A DNA stretch of 64,000 nt from LVI-A0039 sp033105485 (GCA_033105485.1 CP136956.1:496001-560000), one strand, 5' to 3'; shown: positions 1 to 9,796, numbered from the stretch's first letter. The notes: generated from the sequence alone by a model not told the origin. Numbers and translations: made by a program.

Positions 1-2591
1 AATACATCGAGTTCGTATTTATCAAGTTTCTCGAGTTTTATACCTTGCAACTCCTCAAAGTTAATTTTATGATTAATTGTATGATAAACTTCAATTGCAT
101 TATTCATACGTTTAATATATTCTGGACTCTTATCAGTTTCTTTTACTAATTTAATTGTATCAGAATAACTTTTATCACTAATAGTATCGATAACCGTCAT
201 TGTTATTGCTAAATCTTTTGAAGCATGGTCTATTTTTTCGAATACTAAGTTTCTTTGTTTCTTATAATTTTTACTTTCTAATGAATGGGTGAAATTACCA
301 ATTCCACATGCTTTTTTGAAATAGTTCACATATCCTGCTTTATGTGAGATTACACGTTTTATATCATCATTTCCCTCTTCTTTAAACTGTAAATTATTTT
401 CAAGTATTTTCACTAGATACTTAGTAATAAATCTTGTATCCTCAATGCTACCATCTGTCATGTCTTCTGGCAAATCACTCAGTGATTTCATCAGATAATA
501 GTCTTTTTTCTTATCTGATAAACGATAATTATTTTCTATCTGTTTTCGATACTCACTTACTCTATCTGGATACAATACTTGTAAATATTCAAGTGGAACT
601 CTGTCCCCTTTTTCCTGGTTAGCCTTTTTTGTAACTAATGTCTTATTTGTGAAACTATTTAATTTACTTTTCGAGTAAGGTATTATATGATCAATCTCGT
701 AATCACTTGACAATAAATGTCCCTCAGGAATCATTTCTCCTGAATACGCACATTTACCTTCTTGTTCTTGATAAAGTTTGTATTTCTCAATGTCATATTT
801 TGAGATTGAATCATAACCTCTTGAAGGGTAACTTTCTAAGATTAATGACTTAATATACTCATTTTGGTTTAAGTTTTGTAATTGTTCATTTTCTAATTTA
901 GCTCTATTTCCGCGTTTTAAGTTTATATCACGAGCAACTTCTATATTTATGAAGTACGGTTGTCCATATTCGCTAATTACTGAATTTATTAAACTACCAC
1001 ATTTATTTAAAACTCTAATAACCCGAGGATTAGAAATTTCATTTGGATATTGTTCATTTAGTATTTGGCTTATTATATTAAGTTGTGACTTCTTTTCTAC
1101 AGAACTTTCTAGTTGGCTATGGTGGAATCCAATTTCCTTCATAGCCTCATCATATTGCATCCCTGTACTCATAATCTCATTTAGCCTATGGAGTACTTTT
1201 AAACTAAGGGCAGCAGATTCTTTGAAAATACTATCTTTAATTTTAGGAATAACTTCTTCTACTATTGTTGGGTACAGTTCCCAATCTAACTCTGACACTA
1301 CTGAAGTATTTTGCCCTTCAATGCCTTTAAAGTATGCTTCAATTCGCTCATCTGTTTTATAAAATGTTAATCCTACCGCAATGTCATCTTTGTATTCTAT
1401 AGGTAAATTATCATATAAAGCTACACCGCCATTATTTTTAAAAATTGCTCTCACGGCTTTATGAGCTTTCATTTCGGCAATATCTTTTTTATACTCCTCC
1501 GCTAAAATGATATCCTTAAATCCAACACTATCTGTATCTACTGTTTCAACATTGTATAATTCTTTATATTTGTTTAAGCATTGGATATATTTATCACGTG
1601 ATAGTCTATTACCCTTAAATTTTAAATTCCCTTTCTTTAAGTAACTTGCAACTACTTTATATGTAATTTTTTTACCATCAACTGCCATCTTAACTAATTC
1701 TTTTAATTGCTGGCTAGTAAGCTGCTGATATTCTGTATCATTCTCTGCTTTATATCTTAAGTTAATTAACTTACCTAGTACTGTGTTTAGTTCTTGGCTA
1801 TATGCAAAACGTGGAGCACGATACTCACCTTTTTCAAACGTACACATTCCAAATACATTAGCAAAGTCAACAGCATAGTTAGATCCTTCACCAGGTCCAT
1901 CAGAAAATGCGCGTTGGCTTGACCAAATTTCTAAAGCAGCATCTTTAAATCTCTCATCAATTACTTTAAACTCTATTTGTTTGTCTAGTAACGCTATTAT
2001 TTCCAATTCATATTGAGCACGTAAGAAAGAATAATTATAACTATCACTATTTTTGATTTTATTCTTACCATCTAATTCTGTTAATAATAATTCCGATACG
2101 AATCTATCACCTAGTCTTTGATTATTATCTTCTATTGCTTTTAATACTTTACCATCATCACTACTTGCATTTTTCTCTTTACGATTCGATTTGAATCCTC
2201 TATGTTTACAATAATGGATTAAACATTTTGAAAGTTCAGCTTCAGAAAGTTGATTACTAAGTCCATTAACTTTTAATTCATAAACATTTGTATTTGTATT
2301 GCTATATACATCTGCTATTGAATCAAATCCAAACTCTTGTTTAACTAAATTCTTCATTCTATTTACACGATGTTGTCTACGTCTTAATGTTCTTCTCGCA
2401 CCACGATTGTCTCGTCTTTTAGCATTGATTAAATTTCCTTTATCGTCTTCCATTGACTGAACCTTAATAACACCTGTATCAACAATGTGCGTTGGTTTAT
2501 TTTCCTCATCAAGGTTAAGAACTGCCCAGCCTACTGATGCTATTCCTAAATCTAAACCTAAAGTATATTTTATTTCCTTTTTTCCTGCCAT
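1..2591 (-). CDS. cas9: Cas9 RNA-guided endonuclease (type II), C-terminus cut by window edge
   Basis: Effector nuclease of a type II CRISPR-Cas system; cuts DNA guided by crRNA:tracrRNA. About 863 N-terminal codons are present and the frame is open to the edge. RuvC-I is YTLGLDLGIASVGWAV (Asp14). Arg-rich bridge helix follows near residues 55-75. RuvC-II is FINIEVARDIN (Glu551). HNH is YEIDHIIPYS (His635) with Asn649 and Asn658 at the spacing seen in other Cas9s. DTRFITKYL precedes RuvC-III, which reads DHASKDLAI (about 788-796) instead of the usual HHAxDA. HNH position suggests a compact enzyme of roughly 1,050-1,150 aa, II-C or small II-A. Start chosen at ATG with GGGAG five bases upstream. 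cas1/cas2 and array, if present, lie left of the window. Confidence 0.95.
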   Translation of the reverse strand, partial: MAGKKEIKYTLGLDLGIASVGWAVLNLDEENKPTHIVDTGVIKVQSMEDDKGNLINAKRRDNRGARRTLRRRQHRVNRMKNLVKQEFGFDSIADVYSNTNTNVYELKVNGLSNQLSEAELSKCLIHYCKHRGFKSNRKEKNASSDDGKVLKAIEDNNQRLGDRFVSELLLTELDGKNKIKNSDSYNYSFLRAQYELEIIALLDKQIEFKVIDERFKDAALEIWSSQRAFSDGPGEGSNYAVDFANVFGMCTFEKGEYRAPRFAYSQELNTVLGKLINLRYKAENDTEYQQLTSQQLKELVKMAVDGKKITYKVVASYLKKGNLKFKGNRLSRDKYIQCLNKYKELYNVETVDTDSVGFKDIILAEEYKKDIAEMKAHKAVRAIFKNNGGVALYDNLPIEYKDDIAVGLTFYKTDERIEAYFKGIEGQNTSVVSELDWELYPTIVEEVIPKIKDSIFKESAALSLKVLHRLNEIMSTGMQYDEAMKEIGFHHSQLESSVEKKSQLNIISQILNEQYPNEISNPRVIRVLNKCGSLINSVISEYGQPYFINIEVARDINLKRGNRAKLENEQLQNLNQNEYIKSLILESYPSRGYDSISKYDIEKYKLYQEQEGKCAYSGEMIPEGHLLSSDYEIDHIIPYSKSKLNSFTNKTLVTKKANQEKGDRVPLEYLQVLYPDRVSEYRKQIENNYRLSDKKKDYYLMKSLSDLPEDMTDGSIEDTRFITKYLVKILENNLQFKEEGNDDIKRVISHKAGYVNYFKKACGIGNFTHSLESKNYKKQRNLVFEKIDHASKDLAITMTVIDTISDKSYSDTIKLVKETDKSPEYIKRMNNAIEVYHTINHKINFEELQGIKLEKLDKYELDV

Positions 2592-2613
2592 TTCTTCTCC
2601 CGACTTTTGGGCA

Positions 2614-2697
2614 TAAAAAAAGGGAGCAATGCCCCCATTAACGGCACCTAATTAAAGGGCCTTATTCTAGAGTCATTGCATCCACTAATAAATTAAC
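2614..2697 (-). ncRNA. tracrRNA for the adjacent Cas9
   Basis: On the cas9 strand just upstream of cas9 lies an about 85-nt unit: promoter, putative anti-repeat, then GAATAAGGCCC, the AATAAGGC block typical of tracrRNA. A nexus hairpin follows (GGCCC with GGTGCC) and then a G/C-rich terminator hairpin with T7. The anti-repeat (about 2664-2690) predicts a CRISPR repeat beginning near RTTCTAGAGTCATTG. No array is in the window, so pairing cannot be confirmed here. Confidence 0.85.
2615..2636 (-). terminator. tracrRNA terminator
   Basis: Six-pair stem GGGGGC/GCTCCC with loop ATT, followed by seven T on the minus strand. Lies about 25 bp before the cas9 start, so cas9 is either read-through or has its own weak promoter. 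Confidence 0.85.
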
Positions 2698-2703
2698 AAT
2701 TAT

Positions 2704-2732
2704 ATTTTACTATACAACTGAACAATTGTCAA
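2704..2732 (-). promoter_or_regulatory. tracrRNA promoter
   Basis: Consensus -35 TTGACA (2727-2732), 17-bp spacer, -10 TAAAAT (2704-2709). Transcription should start near 2697, just before the anti-repeat. Confidence 0.85.
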
Positions 2733-2784
2733 CCATTTTCACCCAAAATATGTATTTGTTTACATTTATAGTATATCATGTATA

Positions 2785-4383
2785 TTACATTTCCATTAAC
2801 TTACTTCTAAGTTTGTCATCATATGCATAAATATATGTACCTTTTATCCCACGTTTTAAAAGTACATTAATTGAGTTTAGAACTATTTGTTCTTTAACTT
2901 TATTAACATCTATTGACTTATCAAACGTTGAAGGAACACTAAATGCTTTTGTATCTTTATATTCTTTTATATCAATATAAATTTCGTCCCTATCTTCATC
3001 ATATTTTACTGAAGGCCCTAGTATGACACCTACATAGTTCAAATCAAATCCCTGAATTGTATATATTGAGCCTACTTCGTCGATTGTGCCATCCACCTCT
3101 GCCCAACTCTTATTTTTATATTCTCTATTCCAAGGTAATTTAAAGTCCGTAGTCTCTACATAGTAATCAGCACCATCTTTTTTATGAAGGAAATCGAAAG
3201 TAGACACAACTCTTGATAGTCCTATACTATCATTCATTTTTCTAATCTCTTCATGCATTTCTTTTGCACTATTAAATGGCTTAATAATATAATTTTCATC
3301 ATATGGTATTGGTAGTATTTTTTTATTAACTAAACTGTTCATCCAGTCTACCGATGCTTCACTTGCATTCATTCTTAATTGGTTAACTAACTTAGATTTT
3401 TTATTAACTTTACTCGTTTTTAAAATTTGATCTAATATTTTGTTGTCCCAATATGAGCCAACTTTTAAATATTGTTTTGGATCATAAATTAAGATTGTTA
3501 CGTTACTCTTATCTATAATATCTTTAAGATGGTTATCTCCATTAAATCCATTAAAAGAGTCTCGCGAACTCAATAATAGGTGTGCTTCATCAATTATTGT
3601 AATATCAGCTCTATCAACCTTATTTAAAAATGTTGTTGGTTTTTCAATGTATTTCTTCTTTAAGTTAGGTAACTGTTTAGAAAGTGTATGGTATGTCTTT
3701 AACATTTCACCATGGTTAACTAGTAAATAATTTTGAGTTTGTGCTAAATCATTCGTTGCTAATTTACTCATATCTTGGATTGTATTATAAAGTGAACTTA
3801 TTAATACACTCTTACCTGTACCAGCCTCACCTTGAACTACATACACTCCCTTAGTACCATTGATTATATTAGTCTTACAAAAATCAAGTATATCAGCTTT
3901 TAATTCAGCCTGCTCAGTAGACAAAGACTTATAGGGAGAAATTTTAAATACATCCTTATTTTCAATTTGTTCAATTGTTTGAGTAACTATTTCTTCTGCA
4001 CGCAGCTCATTCCAAATTCTCTCAAACATAATCTTGTTGTAATAGTTCTTATCTTTATAATTATGCATTACTTTCTGCTTAGTTTGACTTACATTTTGAA
4101 GTTCATATTTACCTTCTGCAATAAAATAGTTAATCAAATTAGTTTCAATATTGTAAGTTGCAGATTGATTGAACTCATCAGATAATATTAAATTAATATT
4201 CTTAATACCTTTACGTCTCTTATCTTTAATATGGGCATTCATTCTAGAAACAACATTTGTTGTTTCACCAACATATGCTTTCTTTTCATTATTCAAAATA
4301 TAAACTAGAGGATAATCTTTAAACTCCTGCTCTTCAAACTTTTGTTTAAAGTCCTTATTAAATTTATAACTTTTTATTTCCAT
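2785..4383 (-). CDS. GIY-YIG nuclease fused to DUF2075 / Schlafen-type helicase
   Basis: 532 aa. Residues about 25-60 (YPLVYILNNEKKAYVGETTN...R..AH) match a GIY-YIG-like nuclease core (here Y-I-L/Y-V-G). Residues about 175 onward are a DUF2075 (Schlafen group 3-like) P-loop helicase: Walker A GEAGTGKS, Walker B TIIDEAHLLL, then IYDPKQYL. The C-terminal motif TIQGFDLNYVGVILGP is a typical helicase VI-like region of this family. Single gene with its own promoter, between cas9/tracrRNA and the dnd operon. Likely an anti-phage or DNA-processing factor; substrate unknown. Confidence 0.8.
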   Translation of the reverse strand: MEIKSYKFNKDFKQKFEEQEFKDYPLVYILNNEKKAYVGETTNVVSRMNAHIKDKRRKGIKNINLILSDEFNQSATYNIETNLINYFIAEGKYELQNVSQTKQKVMHNYKDKNYYNKIMFERIWNELRAEEIVTQTIEQIENKDVFKISPYKSLSTEQAELKADILDFCKTNIINGTKGVYVVQGEAGTGKSVLISSLYNTIQDMSKLATNDLAQTQNYLLVNHGEMLKTYHTLSKQLPNLKKKYIEKPTTFLNKVDRADITIIDEAHLLLSSRDSFNGFNGDNHLKDIIDKSNVTILIYDPKQYLKVGSYWDNKILDQILKTSKVNKKSKLVNQLRMNASEASVDWMNSLVNKKILPIPYDENYIIKPFNSAKEMHEEIRKMNDSIGLSRVVSTFDFLHKKDGADYYVETTDFKLPWNREYKNKSWAEVDGTIDEVGSIYTIQGFDLNYVGVILGPSVKYDEDRDEIYIDIKEYKDTKAFSVPSTFDKSIDVNKVKEQIVLNSINVLLKRGIKGTYIYAYDDKLRSKLMEM

Positions 4384-4411
4384 TAAAATCCTTTAAAGTT
4401 TCTTTATTTTT

Positions 4412-4420
4412 ATTATACCA
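4412..4420 (-). promoter_or_regulatory. Extended -10 promoter of the GIY-YIG/DUF2075 gene
   Basis: TGGTATAAT (extended -10; TATAAT at 4412-4417) about 30 bp upstream of the start. No good -35 seen. Confidence 0.6.
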
Positions 4421-4445
4421 CTCATTTTAATAATATCTGATTAAT

Positions 4446-4469
4446 AAAAAAGATACCTTTTCGGGTATC
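4446..4469 (-). terminator. Terminator of the dnd operon
   Basis: Stem GATACC/GGTATC followed by T6 on the minus strand, immediately after the dndA stop. It separates dndA from the DUF2075 gene. Confidence 0.85.
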
Positions 4470-4470
4470 C

Positions 4471-5517
4471 TTAATTTTCATATAATTTATCAAACTTATT
4501 AAAACTAAGTCTAATTGTTTCCCTAATCATTTCATCTGAGAAACCACATTCTTTTAAAACATAACTTGGATTGTTAACAGAACAACTAGATCCAGTTGAT
4601 GCTGCAATTGATTCCTTGTTTTCTTCTAAAAAAATTTGATTAACTTCACCTAATAAGCGAATTGAAACAATACTATCTACAGTGTTTTGATCAAAGTTAA
4701 TTACTAAATCATCTTCAAAATTGTCTTTAAACATTTGTATTATATATTGTTTATTCTTTTTTAAAACTTCATTTGATTCATTTAAAATAATATCTACTGC
4801 AGTTGCTATACCTATGACTAATTCATTAGGCAGTGTTCCTGCTCGATTATTATTTTGCTGCTCAGATCCATGGATCAAACTTGGTAATTTAAGGCTTGTA
4901 TTGTTGATTGCTAATCCTATCCCTTTAGGCCCATGTATTTTATGTCCTGAAAAGCTAAGAAAATCAATCTTGCTATAATCGAAATCCAGCTTACCTAATC
5001 CTTGTACTGCATCACTATGGAACTTAATTCCGTGGTTATCAGCTAACTTTTGAATATCCTCAATATTATTAATTACCCCTGTTTCATTATTTACATGCAT
5101 TATTGAGATAAATACTGTATCTGCTGTAATAGTCGCTTCAATATCTGTTACAAGTATTTGACCATCTTTTGTTGGTTTTACATAACTTACATTAGCGCCT
5201 CTTGATTCGATGTATTTAAACGTTTCTAGAACGCATTTATGTTCAATAGTGCTAGTAATAAAGTGTTTGTCTGGATATAATTCGAACATTCCTTTTATTA
5301 TATAGTTATTACTTTCAGTAGCTCCAGAAGTAAAGATAATACTATCTTTATTTATTTTCAGGTTATTAGCAATTGATTTAGTTGCCTTATTAATCTGACT
5401 TTGAGCTACAATTGCTTCTTCATAATATTTCGCATTGTAGTTTGCATAAGATACTTCACTCATTGCTTTAATTACTTCAGGGTGCATCTTAGTTGTTGCA
5501 GCATTATCTAAATACAT
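4471..5517 (-). CDS. dndA: DndA-type cysteine desulfurase
   Basis: 348 aa PLP enzyme that takes sulfur from cysteine for DNA phosphorothioation. Visible are MYLDNAATTK at the N-terminus, the SGATESNN phosphate-binding motif, HSDAVQGLGK (Asp to the PLP ring), SGHKIHGPKG (PLP lysine near residue 192) and TGSSCSV with the catalytic cysteine near residue 314. Last gene of the operon; its ATG abuts the dndE stop. Alternative: general IscS, but the position after dndC-D-E strongly favours DndA. Confidence 0.9.
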   Translation of the reverse strand: MYLDNAATTKMHPEVIKAMSEVSYANYNAKYYEEAIVAQSQINKATKSIANNLKINKDSIIFTSGATESNNYIIKGMFELYPDKHFITSTIEHKCVLETFKYIESRGANVSYVKPTKDGQILVTDIEATITADTVFISIMHVNNETGVINNIEDIQKLADNHGIKFHSDAVQGLGKLDFDYSKIDFLSFSGHKIHGPKGIGLAINNTSLKLPSLIHGSEQQNNNRAGTLPNELVIGIATAVDIILNESNEVLKKNKQYIIQMFKDNFEDDLVINFDQNTVDSIVSIRLLGEVNQIFLEENKESIAASTGSSCSVNNPSYVLKECGFSDEMIRETIRLSFNKFDKLYEN

Positions 5518-5879
5518 TAGACCTCCAATATGTAGTTAACAACCTTAGCTATATCATATTTATTAATTTTCAGGACCATTAACAGTTCTGTAAATCCTGC
5601 TTCAATTAATACACAAATGTGTTCATGTTTGATTTCATCTGCATTAAAGTAAAACTTAATAACCTGGTAATAGTAGTCTAAGTCTTCTCCAAATAAAATA
5701 TGAGTATCAATTTCAAAACCTTGTTGATCGAATTCAACATTCTCTAACTGTTGTGCATTATATTTGTTCATTGCAAATGATATTGCTAATTTAAGTGTTT
5801 CCGCATTAGATGAAAACTTTAAGTTTTTTGTCGTTTCAGCTAGTTGATCAAGTGTATTTTTACTAGTTTTAATTCTCAT
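5517..5879 (-). CDS. dndE: DNA sulfur modification protein DndE
   Basis: 120 aa, the usual size of DndE. N-terminus MRIKTSKNTLDQLAETT resembles the start of this family, which includes nicked-DNA-binding proteins. Overlaps the dndD end by 11 bases and touches dndA, indicating translational coupling. Assignment rests on size, N-terminal pattern and context. Confidence 0.82.
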   Translation of the reverse strand: MRIKTSKNTLDQLAETTKNLKFSSNAETLKLAISFAMNKYNAQQLENVEFDQQGFEIDTHILFGEDLDYYYQVIKFYFNADEIKHEHICVLIEAGFTELLMVLKINKYDIAKVVNYILEV

Positions 5880-7662
5880 CTATTACACCCACCTTTGTCT
5901 TGTATCCATCATTTTCTAACTTATAAATTTTATTGATATTATTAAACTTTTCTAACTTATCTGCTGGTAATTCTGAATCTGTTGCGATAAATAAAATTTG
6001 ATTGTTCAACTGGCTACATAAGAAATTAATTAAGTTGTCCTGTTGTACATCATCAATACGAGCAAAGAAAGTATCTAAAATTAACGGTACTTCTACTCTT
6101 GCTTGCTTTAAAACTGCAAAGATTAGTGCAATTAATAATAGTTGTTGCTCACCAGCTGAAAATGAATCAATTGGTCTAATCTTCCCATCTTTAACAATTT
6201 GTAAGTTGTAGTCAACTATTGAAATAGAATCAATTAAGTTACTCTTTCTTAGTAAATGATGTTTTAAAAATTGTTCCATAGAGCCAGCTACTTGATGGAA
6301 TACTGTATTAGATTGTTCACTTAAATAGCGTTCACAAATTTCAATTAAGTTATTCTTCTCACGAATCGCATTATTTAAAAGTTCATCATCTAACATCTTC
6401 TTCTTTTCAACTTCAATCATATTTAAAATATCATTGCGCTCTGCTAGTTTCAGATTATGCTTAGTTTCAATACGTTCATATTGCTTGTTTAAATCTTCTC
6501 CATGTTTAACTAAAAACTCATAGTTTGTATTAAAGTTCATCATTTTTTTACCGTCTTCTGACTTACTAAGTTTAGTCTGATTAATTTTCAGGCTACGTAC
6601 AATTCTATTATAGTTTTCAATTTCTGATAATATTTCTTTTTTATCATAATCTAAAATACTATTAGCTATTCTAACTTCTGTTTTTAAATTTAAAATATCA
6701 ACTGTATCTAAGTCGACGTATTGATCATTTTCTATTGCTGAATAAACATTTCTAAGAATTTCAATTCTTGATTTACGACTTTGTTTAATTTTTTCATTTG
6801 ATTTCTTTAACACAGAATTCATAAGTAATTTATGAGCGTCTGTCTTTAAGAAGTTAACTAATTTTTTTTCAGATAGTGAGTATTCTGACTTTGCATTGTC
6901 AACATTTCCTTGAATTCTTTTTTCATCCCTTGTTGATAGTGCATGTCTTTTTTCCATCTCTTGTTCTAGTTGGTCTATTTTTACATTATTAGCTTCAATT
7001 TCATTTACTATCCTAGCCATAGATGTACTATAATCTTTTAATTTCATATCATTACGAACTAGTTTTTTTTCTAAAACTTTGTATTCACTTGTCGCAACTT
7101 CTTTTAGTGAACGGTTAATAGCATTTTCTGTATCTTTCTTGATTAGTTTAAATACATCTAATTCAAAATATACATCGACTATTGTCTCAACAAATTGCTT
7201 TAGTTCCTTGTCACTACTCGTTAATAGTGATATATTCTCCCCATTAAAGAAAATATTATTAAATAAGTTATAATTAAAATTATCTAAGAATTTTGCATCT
7301 TTTTGTTTTTGACCACTAATAAATACAATAATATTTTCACTATATTTTTTACCCACAGTTGACGTTCTAACCACATCAATTAATTGGTCATTATATATAA
7401 ATTGTAAACCAACTTCAAAGGTATTATTTTTAGAATTAAAGTTAACTTCACGATTAGCCCAGTTGATGTAATCTTTCGTAAAGAAATCTGAACCAAATGT
7501 TCTTGGTCCAAATAATACATATTTAATCGCTGATAAAAAACTAGTTTTACCAGTTCCATTTTGACCTAAAATTACATTAATGTCATTTTCACCTTTGAAG
7601 GTAAATTCTGTTTTATGTTCATATGATCTAAAGTTCTCAATAGTCAATTTATTTATTCTCAT
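5869..7662 (-). CDS. dndD: DNA sulfur modification ATPase DndD
   Basis: 597 aa SMC/Rad50-like ATPase. Walker A ILGQNGTGKTSFL near residue 35, long coiled-coil centre, ABC signature SAGEQQLLL and Walker B VPLILDTFFARID near the C-terminus. In Dnd systems DndD works with DndC and DndE to place sulfur in the backbone. Start overlaps the dndC end by 14 bases. Confidence 0.88.
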   Translation of the reverse strand: MRINKLTIENFRSYEHKTEFTFKGENDINVILGQNGTGKTSFLSAIKYVLFGPRTFGSDFFTKDYINWANREVNFNSKNNTFEVGLQFIYNDQLIDVVRTSTVGKKYSENIIVFISGQKQKDAKFLDNFNYNLFNNIFFNGENISLLTSSDKELKQFVETIVDVYFELDVFKLIKKDTENAINRSLKEVATSEYKVLEKKLVRNDMKLKDYSTSMARIVNEIEANNVKIDQLEQEMEKRHALSTRDEKRIQGNVDNAKSEYSLSEKKLVNFLKTDAHKLLMNSVLKKSNEKIKQSRKSRIEILRNVYSAIENDQYVDLDTVDILNLKTEVRIANSILDYDKKEILSEIENYNRIVRSLKINQTKLSKSEDGKKMMNFNTNYEFLVKHGEDLNKQYERIETKHNLKLAERNDILNMIEVEKKKMLDDELLNNAIREKNNLIEICERYLSEQSNTVFHQVAGSMEQFLKHHLLRKSNLIDSISIVDYNLQIVKDGKIRPIDSFSAGEQQLLLIALIFAVLKQARVEVPLILDTFFARIDDVQQDNLINFLCSQLNNQILFIATDSELPADKLEKFNNINKIYKLENDGYKTKVGVIDEN

Positions 7663-9175
7663 TATTACCTTTCAAAAGTGTTTTGTGTTGTGATAAGATT
7701 GATTCAATACGTTTAATATTACTACTTCTATTTTTTAATGAACTTGTCTTTTTCGTACTGTGGACAATTTGATTTATCGCTTCACTATTTAAACTAAAGT
7801 CTTCACTAATTTCTTTAATTAACTTAAAATCAATATTAGTTGTGTTCACTTCAATAGACTCATTGTGATATTGATTATATATATCAATAGCATTATATTC
7901 CACATATCCATATGTATTCCACAGTTCATCAATAGCTAGAATTTCTTCACGTTTAATAATTTCATAGTCAGGTAGTTCTTTACGAATTAAGGCTTCAGTT
8001 TCAAATAACTTGTGAAGTAGTTCTGCTCTTACTTCTTTTGTAAATCCACTTGTACCAATTCGGTAATACTTGTCGTTTTTAAACATAATAGTTGTTTTAA
8101 AGCGTGGGTCAAATCCTTCTTTAATTTTACTTAATAACTCGTCTTCTGTAACAATCTCTTCAGCACTAATTACTTCTTCCTCACGGTTAATCTTTTTGGG
8201 AATTGTTACAAGCCCATCTACTGGAGGTTTAATATCTACTAGCTTTAATTCACCACGGTTACCAAATAAATTTCTTTTAGCTGTGTTATCACGAATTTCT
8301 AATAAGTAATTTCTAAAATCTAAGAATGGTGTTAGCCAAGTTTCTCCATTTTTGATGAAACCAGTAAGTGATTTATCTTCTTGGACAACGGTACATGTCC
8401 AACAACCAAAACGTGAGTTTCCACAACTTCCTTGTCCTTTGGTTTCTTCATCAATTACTAATGGACATTCACCATCTGCATTTGAATTTGAGTATAGACC
8501 ATATAATTCATTATTGTTATCACCCCATGGGTTTTTATTTTTAAGTAAGTATGACCAAATATCATTAACAGATAATTTACCGATTGGAGCATATGTAAAG
8601 GCATCATCAATACTACTGTGCATTGATAAACTGCTTCCCTCTATTTTATGTTTGTCCATACTACGCTTACGTGATGTACTTTCTTCTTCACGTGTCCCTA
8701 ACAGCAAAATAACCTCACCATTTTCACTTATCTTATTAAAGATAAAGTCGTTGGCAGGTTTGATTTTAATTCTATCTGTACACCATCTAAATGATTGTAA
8801 TGGACTTGGGTATCCTTTACCTATTGTATTTACTAGGAATGTATCGTTAAACTTAGGGTATACCATCTCCACATGTAGTGGTATGTCTAATGTCTTACTA
8901 AATTCTTTTAATCTATCCATAGATGCTATCGTACTATTTATAACTAATGGATTCTCAACTAAAGTGTCTGCACTTATAACATAAACATCTTTATTAGCGA
9001 TTCCATCTTTCTTAAGATCAATAAGTACTTCAATTGTTAGTTGAAGTACTGTTGTTGAATCTTTACCACCACTGTATCCAATAATCCAGGGTGTATCTTT
9101 TGTCTCAATATATACTTTACGTATATCACTTTTAATTTCATCTATAAGACTACTCTTATTTCTTTTTAATTTCAT
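7649..9175 (-). CDS. dndC: DndC, PAPS-reductase-family sulfurtransferase
   Basis: 508 aa. ATP-pyrophosphatase PP motif SGGKDSTTVL (residues about 35-44), RWCTDRIKIKP, and a cysteine cluster GQGSCGNSRFGCWTC consistent with the Fe-S site of DndC. It activates sulfur or backbone phosphate together with DndA. The AAAGGA site supports the start. Directly followed by dndD. Confidence 0.93.
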   Translation of the reverse strand: MKLKRNKSSLIDEIKSDIRKVYIETKDTPWIIGYSGGKDSTTVLQLTIEVLIDLKKDGIANKDVYVISADTLVENPLVINSTIASMDRLKEFSKTLDIPLHVEMVYPKFNDTFLVNTIGKGYPSPLQSFRWCTDRIKIKPANDFIFNKISENGEVILLLGTREEESTSRKRSMDKHKIEGSSLSMHSSIDDAFTYAPIGKLSVNDIWSYLLKNKNPWGDNNNELYGLYSNSNADGECPLVIDEETKGQGSCGNSRFGCWTCTVVQEDKSLTGFIKNGETWLTPFLDFRNYLLEIRDNTAKRNLFGNRGELKLVDIKPPVDGLVTIPKKINREEEVISAEEIVTEDELLSKIKEGFDPRFKTTIMFKNDKYYRIGTSGFTKEVRAELLHKLFETEALIRKELPDYEIIKREEILAIDELWNTYGYVEYNAIDIYNQYHNESIEVNTTNIDFKLIKEISEDFSLNSEAINQIVHSTKKTSSLKNRSSNIKRIESILSQHKTLLKGNNENK

Positions 9176-9184
9176 TTTATTCCT

Positions 9185-9796
9185 TTAAACTTTAAAGTCA
9201 ACCACATCAGTAAGTACTTCTTCATTCAGTACATAATTTGAGTTAGTAACTGTTGTATTTTGATGAAGTTTAATCTCTCCAATATCTCTTGTCAAAATTA
9301 AAAATACTTCCTCGTTAATCTGGTCTGCATTTAATTCATTAATTTTAAATTGTAACAATAAATAAAGGGCTCCGTTTAGTGCGTAGCGATACATACTTGA
9401 ACCGTACCCATCTCCAGTTTTTGATATTTTGGGATCGTTCCATACTCTTTGTAGTTCACTTGGATCAAGATCATCTTTATTTTCAACTGTTGCAATTACA
9501 AATAATAATCGCTTTATATCCTGCTCTTGTTGCATTAATATAGTACGCGGTATGTTATATGAAATATTTTTAAATTCTTCAAGTTTCCTCTCATAATACT
9601 CTTCCACTTCAACTATCGAACGTCTTTCACGATCATTCAATTTTAATCCTAAATGTGCACATGCCATGAAGACATTATATTTTGGTTTTTTACGACTAGT
9701 AAGAGTACTAAAATATGATTCAACTTCTATAAAATAACCTGCTTCTATACCTTGAAATGTTATATCTGAGTTTAAAAAGTGTGTTTGTTCTTGCAT
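9185..9796 (-). CDS. Unknown protein of the dnd operon, 203 aa
   Basis: Soluble, mixed alpha/beta composition, no membrane segment and no motif I recognise. Segment DGYGSSMYRYALNGALYLLLQF around residue 130 is the most distinctive. It lies one base after the SMC-like ATPase gene and nine before dndC, so it is translated with both. Not DndB by size or visible pattern. May be a partner of the ATPase, comparable in role to the extra genes of Dnd-linked restriction modules. Confidence 0.75.
   Translation of the reverse strand: MQEQTHFLNSDITFQGIEAGYFIEVESYFSTLTSRKKPKYNVFMACAHLGLKLNDRERRSIVEVEEYYERKLEEFKNISYNIPRTILMQQEQDIKRLLFVIATVENKDDLDPSELQRVWNDPKISKTGDGYGSSMYRYALNGALYLLLQFKINELNADQINEEVFLILTRDIGEIKLHQNTTVTNSNYVLNEEVLTDVVDFKV

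Noticed and set aside
949..1362. 137-aa plus-strand ORF
   Set aside because: Lies antisense within the well-supported cas9 reading frame and has no RBS or recognisable pattern.
5869..7662. SbcC/Rad50 repair ATPase
   Set aside because: The overlap with dndC and dndE and the size favour DndD.
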